A stretch of 64,000 bases of DNA. Source: Solwaraspora sp. WMMA2065 (lineage in GTDB: Bacteria > Actinomycetota > Actinomycetes > Mycobacteriales > Micromonosporaceae). The stretch is taken from assembly GCF_030345075.1 (NCBI RefSeq), contig NZ_CP128361.1, positions 868,001-932,000 of the forward strand. The letters run 5' to 3'. Of this stretch, positions 41,759 to 51,295 are shown piece after piece (positions within the stretch are counted from its first letter, which is position 1; every line of letters starts with the position of its first letter). The notes beneath the pieces are model-generated. The model had not been told where the DNA came from. It did no database searches and saw only the letters and a program-made list of their open reading frames with translations. A program made the position numbers and the translations under genes.

Positions 41759-42361
41759 TCAACGGGATGTGCGTCCGGCCTGCTGGGTCGACTCCCGTAG
41801 CACCTGGTGGGCCCGGTCGGCGTATTCGGCGTCGACCGTCACGCCGTACTGGCTGGCCTGTAGCAGGCTGCGGGAGGAGAAGTCCCGCCGGCCTCCGGTC
41901 ATCGCGTGCGCCACCGCACCGAACACGGCACCCCAGACCGCACCGATCACCACGGCGGTGACGATGATGCCCAGCCAGTTCACCACCGCGAAGATGCCGA
42001 TCAGCAGGCCGATGAACAGTCCGAACCAGGCGCCGGTGCCCGCGCCGGCCAACGCTGCCCGGCCGGTGGTGAGTCGGCCGGTGACCTCTTCCACCAGCCG
42101 CAGGTTGGTGCCGACGATGGCGGTGCGTTCCACCGGGAACCGGTTGTCCGACAGCCGGTCGACGGCGCGCTGCGCGGAGGCGTAGTCCGGATGGCTGGCG
42201 ACGGTCACACTGGTCCGTGCGGGACCGCCGTTCTGTGGCGCGGCACCGGGTGCGGTGGCTGGTCCGGCTGGTCCGGCCGGCAGGTTGCTGGCCGGGAAGT
42301 TGGCGGTGTCGCCGAACATGCCCGGCGACGGATTATCCGTACGGGTCGTGGATCTGGTCAT
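41759..42361 (-). CDS. General stress protein-like membrane protein
   Basis: A 200-residue protein from ATG 42361, with a strong GAGGAGAGGAGG upstream. The N-terminal 60 residues are Pro/Thr-rich. A domain follows that resembles the general stress protein 17M-type fold (YASAQRAVDRLSDNRFPVERTAIVGTNLRLVE), then a Gly-rich double membrane segment (about residues 110-150, GAGTGAWFGLFIGLLIGIFAVV and on). Relatives are typical members of stress regulons. No exact SigB-type promoter was found directly upstream. Confidence 0.85.
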   Translation of the reverse strand: MTRSTTRTDNPSPGMFGDTANFPASNLPAGPAGPATAPGAAPQNGGPARTSVTVASHPDYASAQRAVDRLSDNRFPVERTAIVGTNLRLVEEVTGRLTTGRAALAGAGTGAWFGLFIGLLIGIFAVVNWLGIIVTAVVIGAVWGAVFGAVAHAMTGGRRDFSSRSLLQASQYGVTVDAEYADRAHQVLRESTQQAGRTSR

Positions 42362-42426
42362 GTTTGGCCTCCTCTCCTCGGCAGGAGTGCCCGGTGAGCC
42401 GCCCGGGTAACCCGGTCCCCGCACGG

Positions 42427-42462
42427 ACTTCGGCCCCTCCCGATGCCGGGAGGGGCCGAAGT
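42427..42462 (-). terminator. Terminator after the GH6 gene
   Basis: A 16-bp perfect stem (42427-42442 with 42447-42462, core ACTTCGGCCCCTCCCG) with a four-base loop lies 26 bases after the GH6 stop codon. Confidence 0.85.
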
Positions 42463-42487
42463 GTACCTGGGGATCCTGACTTGGGCG

Positions 42488-43942
<1,455 letters not shown>

Positions 43943-43946
43943 TCAG

Positions 43947-43960
43947 TGGAAGCGCTCCCA
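43947..43960 (-). promoter_or_regulatory. CebR-type operator before the GH6 gene
   Basis: TGGAAGCGCTCCCA matches 13 of 14 bases of the CebR palindrome TGGGAGCGCTCCCA. It lies 44 bases upstream of the GH6 start, next to a weaker half-site (GAGAGCG). Together with the site at 37073 it links both cellulases to one repressor. Confidence 0.85.
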
Positions 43961-44068
43961 TGGATATCGACCACCGTACGGGGATGTTGCTGATATGTGA
44001 AGAGCTTGTGACGCCAACTGCCCCAAAGGCGGTATAAAGTGAAATATCAGACGCGGCCGGCAGTCGGG

Positions 44069-44851
44069 TCAGTCGAGCGGCGTGCGGAACTCCGGACGCA
44101 CGGCGATGATCCCGAACGCGGCACCGAACGGGTCGGTCAACTGTGCGTAGGTACCCGGACCAGCCTGGTACGGACCAAAGGAGACCGTTCCGCCGAGCGC
44201 CTGGCAGCGCTGCACCGCCGCCTCGCAGTCGTCGACCTCGAAGGTCGTCCGCCAGTGCGCCGGAACCTGCGGCGGGTACATCTCGCCCATCTCGATCAGC
44301 CCGGCCACCTCACTGGTCTCCCGCAACCACTCCTGGTATCCGGACCCTTCGCTGTAGATGCTGGGTCGCGTGGTCCACCCGAAAACCGAGCCGTAGAAGG
44401 CCCCGGCACCGGCCACGTCCCGGGTGGCGAGTTCGTTCCAGCAGGTAGCGCCGGGCTCGCCGGTCACCTGCGCGCCCGGGAAGGCCCTCCGCTGCCAGAG
44501 CCCGAACACGGCACCCTGCGGATCGGCGATCAGGGCGAAGTGGCCCCGCTCGGCAACCGGGGCGGGCGGTGAGAGTGTCGATCCGGCGGCCCGGGCCACG
44601 CTTTCGACTGTCGCGGCCAGATCGTCCGAGGCGAGGTAGGTCAGCCAGGCCGCCGGCTGGCCTGCGGCGAGGGGCGGGGCGAGCCCAGCGACGGCCATGT
44701 CTCGCAGGTGGAACTCGACACCGGTGCTGTTCGGCTCGTCAACCGGCTTCCACCCGAACAGTCCGTGGTAGAAGTCGCTCGAACCCGCGGTGTCGCTGGT
44801 GCGTAGTTCGGACCAGCAGGGGGTTCCCGTGGCGTAGCCTCTGATTCGCAC
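44069..44851 (-). CDS. Two-domain VOC (glyoxalase-like) protein
   Basis: A 260-residue protein with two tandem vicinal-oxygen-chelate domains: TPCWSELRTSDTAGSSDFYHGLFGW and, near residue 130, ATCWNELATRDVAGAGAFYGSVFGW, each ending in a DPQGAVFGLW or DPFGAAFGII motif. Members include dioxygenases, lyases and drug-binding proteins; the function here is unknown. GTG 44851 has AGAGG about 10 bases upstream. It follows the phosphatase/kinase gene by 121 bases on the same strand. Confidence 0.9.
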   Translation of the reverse strand: MRIRGYATGTPCWSELRTSDTAGSSDFYHGLFGWKPVDEPNSTGVEFHLRDMAVAGLAPPLAAGQPAAWLTYLASDDLAATVESVARAAGSTLSPPAPVAERGHFALIADPQGAVFGLWQRRAFPGAQVTGEPGATCWNELATRDVAGAGAFYGSVFGWTTRPSIYSEGSGYQEWLRETSEVAGLIEMGEMYPPQVPAHWRTTFEVDDCEAAVQRCQALGGTVSFGPYQAGPGTYAQLTDPFGAAFGIIAVRPEFRTPLD

Positions 44852-44972
44852 CGCTTTGTACCTCTTCGCGTCGTTTATCCGATTGGCGTAGTCAGTTACC
44901 CTACGCCACGGAGACGCCCGCTGCGACTCGGCTGAATGGCCCAATTGATGTCACTTTGGGTAAACATCGGAG

Positions 44973-47141
44973 TTACGAGTCGATCGGCAACATGATCTCG
45001 AACCACACGGTTGAACCCCGTACCGAGGGGTCCGTGCCCCAGGTGTCGCTCAACTGCTCGATCAGACCCAGACCCCGGCCGCGGCTACTCAATGTGTCGA
45101 TGTGCGCCCGACTGACCGTGCCCCGGGTGCCACTGTCAGCTACCGAGACGAGTAGCCGCTCCTGGCTGAGATCGATCTCGACCCGTGCCTCGGTGCCGGC
45201 GTGCAGCAGGGCGTTCGTGGTCAACTCGCTGGCACAGAGCACCGCCGGCCCGATCACCGACTCGGGAACCTGCCACCCGGCCAGTTGGCCGGCCAACCAG
45301 TGCCGTACTCGGCTCGGTGCGATCGGCTCGGCAGGAACCAGCAACCCCGCCGACCGGCTCGGCGCGGCCGCATGCTCCACCGCGAGTACCGCCACGTCGT
45401 CGTCGGTGGTACCGGGCACCGCCGCACTGGCCACCGCGCAGAGATTGCGCGGATCGCTGGTGCTGGTCTCGGCGACGGCTGCGGCCAGAGCGGACATCCC
45501 GTCGCCGAGATCCTGACCGCGTCGTTCCACCACGCCGTCACTGAACATCAGCAGCGTGTCGCCGGGGCGCAGCTCGACCCGGGTCGGTCGCCGTGGCCCG
45601 GCCAGACCGAGTGGCGGCCCGGGCGGCACCGGGACGAACTCGGCGCTCGCGGTGGTCGACGACCAGCGTCGTATCAGCGGAGCGGGATGACCAGCGCTGG
45701 ACACGGTCAACCCGCCGGTCGCCGGATCGAGCACCCCGTACAGCACGGTCACGAACAGTTCCTCGTTGCGGCTCTCCGCGCCCAGGCTGTGCACCAGCCG
45801 GTCCAGCCCGTTCAGCACCGCCGTCGGCTCCGGTTCGGCCAGCGCGAGCCCGCGCAGCGCGGCCCGGACCTGGCCCATCAGCGCCGCTGCCCGCACATCG
45901 TGCCCGACGACATCGCCGAGCACCACGGCCAGCCCGCCATCGGGAAGCCGGAACGCGTCGTAGAAGTCGCCGCCGGCCGAATTGCCGTCCACCCCCGGGT
46001 CGTAGCGTGCGGCCAACCGCAGCAGCGGCAGGTCCGGCAACTGCTCCGGCAGCATGCTGCGCTGCAGCAGTTGAGCCGTACCATGCTGGGTCTCGAACCG
46101 CCGGGCTCGCTCGGCCGCCTGGGTGACCAGTTCGGCGACGGCCGAAAGCAGTGCCCGTTCGGCCGGCGCCCACGAATGTGGATCTCGGTACCCGAAGGTG
46201 ATTCCACCGCGTAGTGATCCGGCTCGCAGCGGCAGGGCGGCGAGCGCCGTCACCAGCTCGTCGTGCCGGTCCGTGGCGTACCGGGCGAGCGGCCGGCCCT
46301 CCCCGGTGAACCGGGGGACACCGGTGCCGGCGACGGTGGCCAACGGGGTGGCCGCGTCCCGGGGGATGCGGCGCCACACCGGAGGCAACCGCTCGTCGGC
46401 TTCGTCGAGCAGCTCACCGCGGACCCGGCGGACCACCCGCCACCCGCCACCGTCGTCGATGCCGAGCGCCACCTGATCGACGTCGAGCGAGGCCAGGCCG
46501 TACCGCAGCGCGACCCGGGCGACGTCGTCGAGGGTGAGTGTGCCGGCCAATGCCGAGGTCAGCTCGCTGAGGCTCTGCAACCGGTGGGTGATGGTGCCGG
46601 TCTCGGTCGCGACTGAGAGCATCCCGACGATCCGCCCGTCGCTGTCCCGGACCGCCGAGTAGCCACGAGTGAATGCCGTACCGCCGAACGGGCCCGACTC
46701 GCCGGTGCCAAACGGTGCCACGGCCTCCGACTCGAGGAACGGTTCGCCGGTGCGGTAGACCCGTGCCACCACGTCGCCGACGCCCGGCCGGTGCCACGCG
46801 TCGGCGAACACCGCGGCGGCGGGCTGGGCGAACGCCTCCGGGTGCTTGGCACCGAGCAGCTCCGCGTAGGCGTCGTTGTAGATCATCAGGAAGTCGTCGC
46901 CGTAGACCAGAGCCATTGGCACCGGTGAAGCGAGCACCAACTCGACCGCTGCCCGTACCGCAGGATCCCAACCATCCGACCGACCGAGCGGCGTGCTCGC
47001 CCAGTCATGCCGGTCGACTTGCCCGGCTGGTACGGCGTTGTCCGGTGCGGCGTTGTCCGGGTTGGTGCCGGCCGGGGTGGCGGAACGCGCAGCCGGAACC
47101 CCCGACGGGGTGTCCCGGGTCTGCCCGGCGGTGCCTGCCAT
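44973..47141 (-). CDS. PAS-GAF-PP2C phosphatase with C-terminal anti-sigma-type kinase domain
   Basis: A 722-residue cytoplasmic signalling protein. Order: PAS-like domain (about 60-165, PMALVYGDDFLMIYNDAYAEL), GAF domain (about 190-340), SpoIIE/RsbU-type PP2C domain (about 350-560, with LLQRSMLPEQLPDLP, GGDFYDAF and LGDVVGHDVRAA) and a HATPase domain (about 600-722, with the N-box ELTTNALLHAGT and GRGLGLIEQLSD). Such fusions both dephosphorylate anti-anti-sigma factors and can phosphorylate them or bind sigma factors. It is a plausible sensor for the SigB-type factor at 38155. The start at ATG 47141 is chosen on domain length. Confidence 0.92.
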   Translation of the reverse strand: MAGTAGQTRDTPSGVPAARSATPAGTNPDNAAPDNAVPAGQVDRHDWASTPLGRSDGWDPAVRAAVELVLASPVPMALVYGDDFLMIYNDAYAELLGAKHPEAFAQPAAAVFADAWHRPGVGDVVARVYRTGEPFLESEAVAPFGTGESGPFGGTAFTRGYSAVRDSDGRIVGMLSVATETGTITHRLQSLSELTSALAGTLTLDDVARVALRYGLASLDVDQVALGIDDGGGWRVVRRVRGELLDEADERLPPVWRRIPRDAATPLATVAGTGVPRFTGEGRPLARYATDRHDELVTALAALPLRAGSLRGGITFGYRDPHSWAPAERALLSAVAELVTQAAERARRFETQHGTAQLLQRSMLPEQLPDLPLLRLAARYDPGVDGNSAGGDFYDAFRLPDGGLAVVLGDVVGHDVRAAALMGQVRAALRGLALAEPEPTAVLNGLDRLVHSLGAESRNEELFVTVLYGVLDPATGGLTVSSAGHPAPLIRRWSSTTASAEFVPVPPGPPLGLAGPRRPTRVELRPGDTLLMFSDGVVERRGQDLGDGMSALAAAVAETSTSDPRNLCAVASAAVPGTTDDDVAVLAVEHAAAPSRSAGLLVPAEPIAPSRVRHWLAGQLAGWQVPESVIGPAVLCASELTTNALLHAGTEARVEIDLSQERLLVSVADSGTRGTVSRAHIDTLSSRGRGLGLIEQLSDTWGTDPSVRGSTVWFEIMLPIDS

Positions 47142-47177
47142 GGGTGGCAGCCTATCCGGGGCCGCCGTCGGCGGGTG

Positions 47178-47202
47178 GCGTGGACCGGCGCAAGGTGGGT
47201 AT
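47178..47202 (+). promoter_or_regulatory. SigB-like promoter of the MscS-like gene (weaker match)
   Basis: GCGT (47178-47181), 15 bases, GGGTAT (47197-47202). It fits the streptomycete SigB pattern GNNT-N14/16-GGGTA but has GCGT instead of GTTT. It would give a leader of about 75 bases before 47285. Confidence 0.4.
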
Positions 47203-47284
47203 GCGGGCCGGCGGTAGGCGATGCAGCGCGTCCGTACGACAACGAGGCGACGCATCGGTAGATGAGCCGGAGAGGGGGGACCGG

Positions 47285-48172
47285 ATGTCCTCGACGTACG
47301 CGTCGGCGCAGGTCGACATCGGCAACGCGCTGACTGACATGTGGCGGTCCGTGATACTTTTCGTGCCCCGGGCCATCGCGTTCATCGCGATTCTGGTGGT
47401 CGGATGGTTGATCGCACGGGCAGTGCTGAAGGGCGTCGACAAGGCGCTCGAACGGGTCGGGTTCGACCGGGCGGTGGAGCGCGGCGGCATCGGCAAGGCC
47501 TTGGAACGGACCCGGTACGACGCCAGCGACATCCTGGCCCGGTTGGCGTACTACGCGGTGCTGCTGTTCACCCTGCAGTTCGCGTTCGGAGTCTGGGGGC
47601 CGAACCCGATCAGCGACCTGATCAGCGCGGTTGTGGCGTGGCTGCCGCGGGCGTTCGTCGCGATCGTCATCGTGGTCGTCGCCGCTGCCATCGCGACCGC
47701 GGTACGTGACCTGGTGTCGGGTGCGCTCGGCGGGCTCTCCTACGGCCGGCTGCTGGCTACCGCCGCGTCGGTGTTCATCGTCGCGCTCGGCGTCATCGCC
47801 GCGTTGAACCAGGTCGGCATCGCCACCACGGTCACTACCCCGGTGCTGATCGCGGTACTCGCCACCATCGCCGGTGTGCTGATCGTCGGCGTCGGCGGTG
47901 GCCTGGTCCGACCCATGCAGCAACGGTGGGAGGGCTGGCTGACCCGGATGGCGGAGGAGTCACAGGCGATGCGGGACAGCGCGCAGGCGTACCAGGCCGG
48001 CCGGGACGACGCCGGTGGCCGGATGAACGAACCGACGCAGGTGATTCCGCAGACCCAGCAGGCGCCGGCGATGTCCGGTGGCCGGGAGGCGGCCAGCGGT
48101 CGGGGCATGGCCGGCCCGGGCGCCAACCGGCCCGGTGGTATGACCGGACCGGGCGGAACGTCCCGCGGTTGA
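47285..48172 (+). CDS. MscS/CmpX-like membrane protein
   Basis: A 295-residue membrane protein with four to five hydrophobic segments (about residues 22-48, 88-106, 120-145, 158-175 and 180-205) and conserved TM-helix repeats with small residues (VLKGVDKALERVGFDRAVERG). This layout resembles the small mechanosensitive channel relatives called CmpX/TM_helix proteins. The soluble MscS beta domain is not evident. The last 60 residues are a Gly/Gln/Met-rich tail. ATG 47285 has GGAGAGGGGGGA upstream. It probably responds to membrane stress. Confidence 0.85.
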   Translation: MSSTYASAQVDIGNALTDMWRSVILFVPRAIAFIAILVVGWLIARAVLKGVDKALERVGFDRAVERGGIGKALERTRYDASDILARLAYYAVLLFTLQFAFGVWGPNPISDLISAVVAWLPRAFVAIVIVVVAAAIATAVRDLVSGALGGLSYGRLLATAASVFIVALGVIAALNQVGIATTVTTPVLIAVLATIAGVLIVGVGGGLVRPMQQRWEGWLTRMAEESQAMRDSAQAYQAGRDDAGGRMNEPTQVIPQTQQAPAMSGGREAASGRGMAGPGANRPGGMTGPGGTSRG

Positions 48173-48210
48173 TCCGTCCGGTCGGGCCGGTGAGCCGGTA
48201 CGGGCCGGGG

Positions 48211-48588
48211 TCAGCGCGGGGCCGCGCCGCTGATCCCGGCCAGCTGGCAGACGGCGACCAGCCGCAACGTCACCCAGTCGACCGTCGTCCACTGGGTGGT
48301 CGGCCCGACCACCGGGGGGCGCCAGCCGGCCTCGGTGGCCGCGTCGCGCACGCCATCGGCGTACCGGGCCAGCGTCACCGGGCTGAGCGGACGCAGATCC
48401 GCGAACAGCCGGTCCCGGATCGCGGCGGCGTGCTGATCCAGCTCGGCCAGCAGGCCGGGCAGGACTGCGGCGGCGGCCAGGCCGGCGGCGCCGAGCGAGG
48501 TGTGCAGATCGGCCAACGAGGTCTGCGCCGCCCTTCGGGCGGCCGGGACGGCCAGCATGCCGTGCGGGGCGGCGGGGAACGGACTCAT
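48211..48588 (-). CDS. Hypothetical protein, possibly DUF6401
   Basis: A 125-residue protein with helices: SLGAAGLAAAAVLPGLLAELDQHAAAIRDRL, then PLSPVTLARYADGVRDAATEAGWRPP and a C-terminal DWVTLRLVAVCQLAG. This pattern resembles what I remember as DUF6401 of actinomycetes, seen near natural-product genes, but I cannot confirm it. It lies 17 bases downstream of a small membrane protein gene, probably in one operon. Confidence 0.65.
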   Translation of the reverse strand: MSPFPAAPHGMLAVPAARRAAQTSLADLHTSLGAAGLAAAAVLPGLLAELDQHAAAIRDRLFADLRPLSPVTLARYADGVRDAATEAGWRPPVVGPTTQWTTVDWVTLRLVAVCQLAGISGAAPR

Positions 48589-48605
48589 GTGCGGTGCCCG
48601 CCCGG

Positions 48606-48827
48606 CTACTCGACGCGTCGGATGTCGGCCGGGGCCGGGCGGCGGCGGGCCGCGTCGTCGGCGAGGATCACCGTAGCCACCATCAGCGCCACGCAGACGC
48701 TGAACAGCCAGGAGCCGTCCGGCAGCAGGTAGGCGGAGACCGGCGCCTGGATCGCGGTCAGCAGGAAGCCGAGCCAGGCCCAGCGTCGCTGGCGCGGCGT
48801 GAGGAATCCGGAGGCGGTGGGGCGCAT
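48606..48827 (-). CDS. Small two-span membrane protein
   Basis: A 73-residue protein with two hydrophobic segments (about residues 17-34 and 39-56: WLGFLLTAIQAPVSAYLL and WLFSVCVALMVATVIL), basic ends and the motif RQRRWAWLG. Two-span proteins like this are frequent and unassigned in actinomycetes. It precedes the gene at 48211-48588 by 17 bases. Confidence 0.7.
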   Translation of the reverse strand: MRPTASGFLTPRQRRWAWLGFLLTAIQAPVSAYLLPDGSWLFSVCVALMVATVILADDAARRRPAPADIRRVE

Positions 48828-48927
48828 CCGAAAAGTCTCGCTCGGATGATCCTCACCGCCGTCAGCCGATCGGACGAGGTTGGCTGACCGATGCGTCAGG
48901 GGCCGGACTGGCGACCGACTGGCGACG

Positions 48928-49182
48928 TCAGTGCGGACCGGTCCGGCCGGTGGTCGACGGCCGGTACGGCCGCTCGGGGTCGGTCGTCGCCGGTCCGCCC
49001 GGGCGGCCGCCGATCCGGTCCACCGCTTCCGCGTCGTGGCCGAACTCCTCCTCGGCCGCGGCGTCGTTGCCCGTCATGTCGTCGACCTCACCGTCGCCCG
49101 CTGGTGCGGCTACAGCCCGCTCCAGCTCACGGACCGGCAGCCGGTCCTCGTCGCGCCAGACTTCGTCTGCGGAATCAGTCAT
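48928..49182 (-). CDS. Small acidic protein with SigB-like promoter
   Basis: An 84-residue, very acidic, probably disordered protein (MTDSADEVWRDEDRLPV, EVDDMTGNDAAAEEEFGHDAEAV). I do not recognise it. The start at ATG 49182 is supported by the promoter GTTT-N15-GGGTAA, whose -10 element ends 11 bases upstream, giving a nearly leaderless mRNA. Small acidic proteins of this kind are common in general stress regulons. Confidence 0.7.
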   Translation of the reverse strand: MTDSADEVWRDEDRLPVRELERAVAAPAGDGEVDDMTGNDAAAEEEFGHDAEAVDRIGGRPGGPATTDPERPYRPSTTGRTGPH

Positions 49183-49192
49183 GCCGGCCGGG

Positions 49193-49217
49193 TTACCCGG
49201 CCGGGTTGTCGCCAAAC
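49193..49217 (-). promoter_or_regulatory. SigB-like promoter of the acidic-protein gene
   Basis: On the minus strand GTTT (49217-49214), 15 bases, GGGTAA (49198-49193). It is an exact match to the SigB/SigF stress-promoter pattern, with the start codon about four bases after the predicted transcription start. Confidence 0.75.
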
Positions 49218-49284
49218 AGGGGCCGGCGGACGAGTACGGCTTGCGGCCGGACCCGGCCGGTGGCTGAGCGGGGCCGGCGGACGC

Positions 49285-49326
49285 GGCCGGGGCGGGTGGG
49301 CCGGTTTCGGCCCACCCGCCCCGGCC
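49285..49326 (-). terminator. 18-bp perfect hairpin after the SRPBCC gene
   Basis: Arms at 49285-49302 and 49309-49326 (core GGCCGGGGCGGGTGGGCC) with a six-base loop lie 84 bases after the SRPBCC stop codon. They separate it from the acidic-protein gene. Confidence 0.85.
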
Positions 49327-49409
49327 GTCAGGCCCACCGGTCGGCCGGCTCGGGAGGAGTCACCGCCGGCCGGCGGGCGCTGTTCGAGGTGCGGTGGTCG
49401 GTCGAATTG

Positions 49410-49874
49410 TCACGGCTGCGGTCGGGGGACCTCGCCACGCCAGGCCCCGGTCTCCACGCCGTGCCGGCTCTCGATGAAATCCTTGAAGCGCTTCATATCA
49501 CCCTTCACCCGGCGGTCCACGATGCCCAGCTTGTCGCCGGCCTGCTCCGCCACTCCCTCCGGGTCGAACTCCATCTGCGCGGTGACCCGGGTGTGGGCAT
49601 CGTCCAGGCGGTGGAACGTGATGACACCGGCCTGCTTCACCCCGCCGGTCGCGGTCCAGGCGACCCGCTCGTCGGGAATCTGCTCGGTGATCTTCGCGTC
49701 GAACTCACGCGACACCCCGGCGATCTCGGTCGTCCAGTGCGTCAGCGTCTCCGACACTTGAGTCACCTCGGAGACGCCCTCCATGAACTGGGGGAACTCC
49801 TCGAACTGCGTCCACTGGTTGTACGCGGCGCGTACCGGCACCGCGACATCGACGTACTCGGTCACTGCTCCCAT
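49410..49874 (-). CDS. SRPBCC (START-like) family protein
   Basis: A 154-residue protein of the polyketide cyclase/dehydrase-like SRPBCC fold: EYVDVAVPVRAAYNQWTQFEEFPQFMEGVSEV, then HWTTEIAGVSREFDAKI and GVITFHRLDDAHTRVTAQMEF. It has a hydrophobic pocket fold but no obvious catalytic residue. GGAGGG precedes ATG 49874. It lies 42 bases after the DUF2795 gene, in one SigB-type unit. Confidence 0.9.
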   Translation of the reverse strand: MGAVTEYVDVAVPVRAAYNQWTQFEEFPQFMEGVSEVTQVSETLTHWTTEIAGVSREFDAKITEQIPDERVAWTATGGVKQAGVITFHRLDDAHTRVTAQMEFDPEGVAEQAGDKLGIVDRRVKGDMKRFKDFIESRHGVETGAWRGEVPRPQP

Positions 49875-49916
49875 GTGAGTCCCTCCTTTACTTCCGCCGG
49901 GCCGCAGGCGGCGCGG

Positions 49917-50327
49917 TCACCAGCGGGTCGTCTCGTTGGCATGGCCGAGTTCGGCCCACACCTCGGACACCGTCTGGAACGTGCGACCCGGCGGCAGCTG
50001 ATCGATCTCGTCGAGCACGTCGTCGGGTGCCTCGTTCTCCAGCGCGCTGTCGCGCAGCGTGCTGCGGTCCCCGGGCAGCGCCGAGAGGTTGATGTAGCGG
50101 CCCAGCCTGCTCCGCTGCTCGACCTCCTCGCTGGTCATGCCCTGCGGCGTACCGGAGCGGTTGTCGCCGGCCGGAACCGCAGCCGGCTCCGGCTGGTCCT
50201 CGCCCGGGGGCTCCGCCTCGTGCCACTCCTCGGCCCGGCCTCCGGTGGTGCCCTGCGTGGTCCCACGGGTGTCGTGGGCCATGCTGTCGTCCACCCGGGG
50301 ACTGTGCTTGCTGTTGCCGCGTTCCAT
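49917..50327 (-). CDS. DUF2795-family protein
   Basis: A 136-residue protein. The C-terminal half is a clear DUF2795 domain: LGRYINLSALPGDRSTLRDSALENEAPDDVLDEI, LPPGRTFQTVSEVWAELGH. The N-terminal half is Gly/Glu/Pro-rich and probably disordered. The start at ATG 50327 lies just after a SigB-like promoter, so it is preferred to ATG 50282. The function is unknown; relatives are typical actinobacterial stress genes. Confidence 0.88.
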   Translation of the reverse strand: MERGNSKHSPRVDDSMAHDTRGTTQGTTGGRAEEWHEAEPPGEDQPEPAAVPAGDNRSGTPQGMTSEEVEQRSRLGRYINLSALPGDRSTLRDSALENEAPDDVLDEIDQLPPGRTFQTVSEVWAELGHANETTRW

Positions 50328-50337
50328 AGCTGTTTGA

Positions 50338-50362
50338 CTACCCGTGAGCGGCGTGGCTAAAC
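50338..50362 (-). promoter_or_regulatory. SigB-like promoter of DUF2795-SRPBCC unit
   Basis: On the minus strand GTTT (50362-50359), 15 bases, GGGTAG (50343-50338). It exactly fits the stress-promoter pattern. The -35 element overlaps the stop codon of the upstream BrkB gene, and the start codon lies about 10 bases after the -10 element. Confidence 0.8.
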
Positions 50363-51295
50363 CGGCGTGCGTGGCGGCAGCACCGGGTCGGCCGGTTCCG
50401 ACTCACCGGCCTGGGCGGCCCGGCCGCGCTGCACCTCCGCGTTGATCTCGACGCCCAGCATCACCGCCAGGTTGGTCAGGTAGAGCCAGACCAGGAATGC
50501 GATCACCGCGCCGAGGCTGCCGTAGGTCACGTCGTATGAACCGAAGTACGCGACGTAGGTGCCGAACCCGGCGGAAGCCAGCGCCGCCAGCAGCAGGGTC
50601 ACCACGCCGCCGACGGCCAGCCAGCGAAGCCTCGGCTGGCGGACGTTGGGAGCGAACCAGTACAGAAGAGACAAAAGCGTCGTGACGATGGCGATCAGCA
50701 CCGGCCATTTGAGCAGACTCCAGGCGGTACGCGGGGCCTGGCCCAAACCGAGCCGGTCACCGAGCGCATCGGTGACCGGGCCGCTGACGATCAGCATCAC
50801 GGCGACCAGCGCGAGCAGCATCAGCCCGGCGGTGGTCAACCCGAGTTGCTGCGGCTGCAACCGGTAGAAGGGGCGACCTTCGGCCACCCCGTAGATGGCG
50901 TTCGCTGCGCGGGTGAACGCCCGAACGTACCCCGACGCGGACCACAGTGCGGCAACCAGGCCGAAGCTGAGCAGCACACCGGCGGAACTGCGCTGGGCGA
51001 CCACCTCGTCGATGATGTCGACGAAACCCTCGTCGCCCACCACCGCCCCGGCTCCGAGCTCCTCGGCCAGGCCGACCACGGTGTCCACCGTGCGTTCACT
51101 GTCGGAGACCAGACCGACCAGGGCGACGACCACGATCAACGAGGGGAACAACGCGAGCACCCCGTAGTAGGTCAACGCGGCGGCCCAGTCCACGCAGTTG
51201 TCCCGGACGAACCGGCGTCCGCTGCCGACCAGCACGGCGCGCCACGTCGTCAACCGGATCTCGCGTAACCGCGCCGGCCGTGCCGGACTGCTCAC
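50357..51295 (-). CDS. YihY/BrkB-family membrane protein
   Basis: A 312-residue membrane protein with six hydrophobic segments. It shows the family marks WAAALTYYGVLALFPSLIVVVALVG near residues 35-60, SGYVRAFTRAANAIYGV, and the last segments SYDVTYGSLGAVIAFLVWLYLTNLAVMLGVEINAEV. It was once called ribonuclease BN in error; the true role is unknown. The GTG start overlaps the stop of the aldehyde dehydrogenase gene (GTGA), so both are in one operon. Confidence 0.95.
   Translation of the reverse strand: MSSPARPARLREIRLTTWRAVLVGSGRRFVRDNCVDWAAALTYYGVLALFPSLIVVVALVGLVSDSERTVDTVVGLAEELGAGAVVGDEGFVDIIDEVVAQRSSAGVLLSFGLVAALWSASGYVRAFTRAANAIYGVAEGRPFYRLQPQQLGLTTAGLMLLALVAVMLIVSGPVTDALGDRLGLGQAPRTAWSLLKWPVLIAIVTTLLSLLYWFAPNVRQPRLRWLAVGGVVTLLLAALASAGFGTYVAYFGSYDVTYGSLGAVIAFLVWLYLTNLAVMLGVEINAEVQRGRAAQAGESEPADPVLPPRTPV

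Noticed and set aside
42330-42361. SigB-like promoter before the general stress protein gene
   Set aside because: The best match, GGTT-N16-GGGCAC, lacks the T of GGGTA; not reported as a feature.
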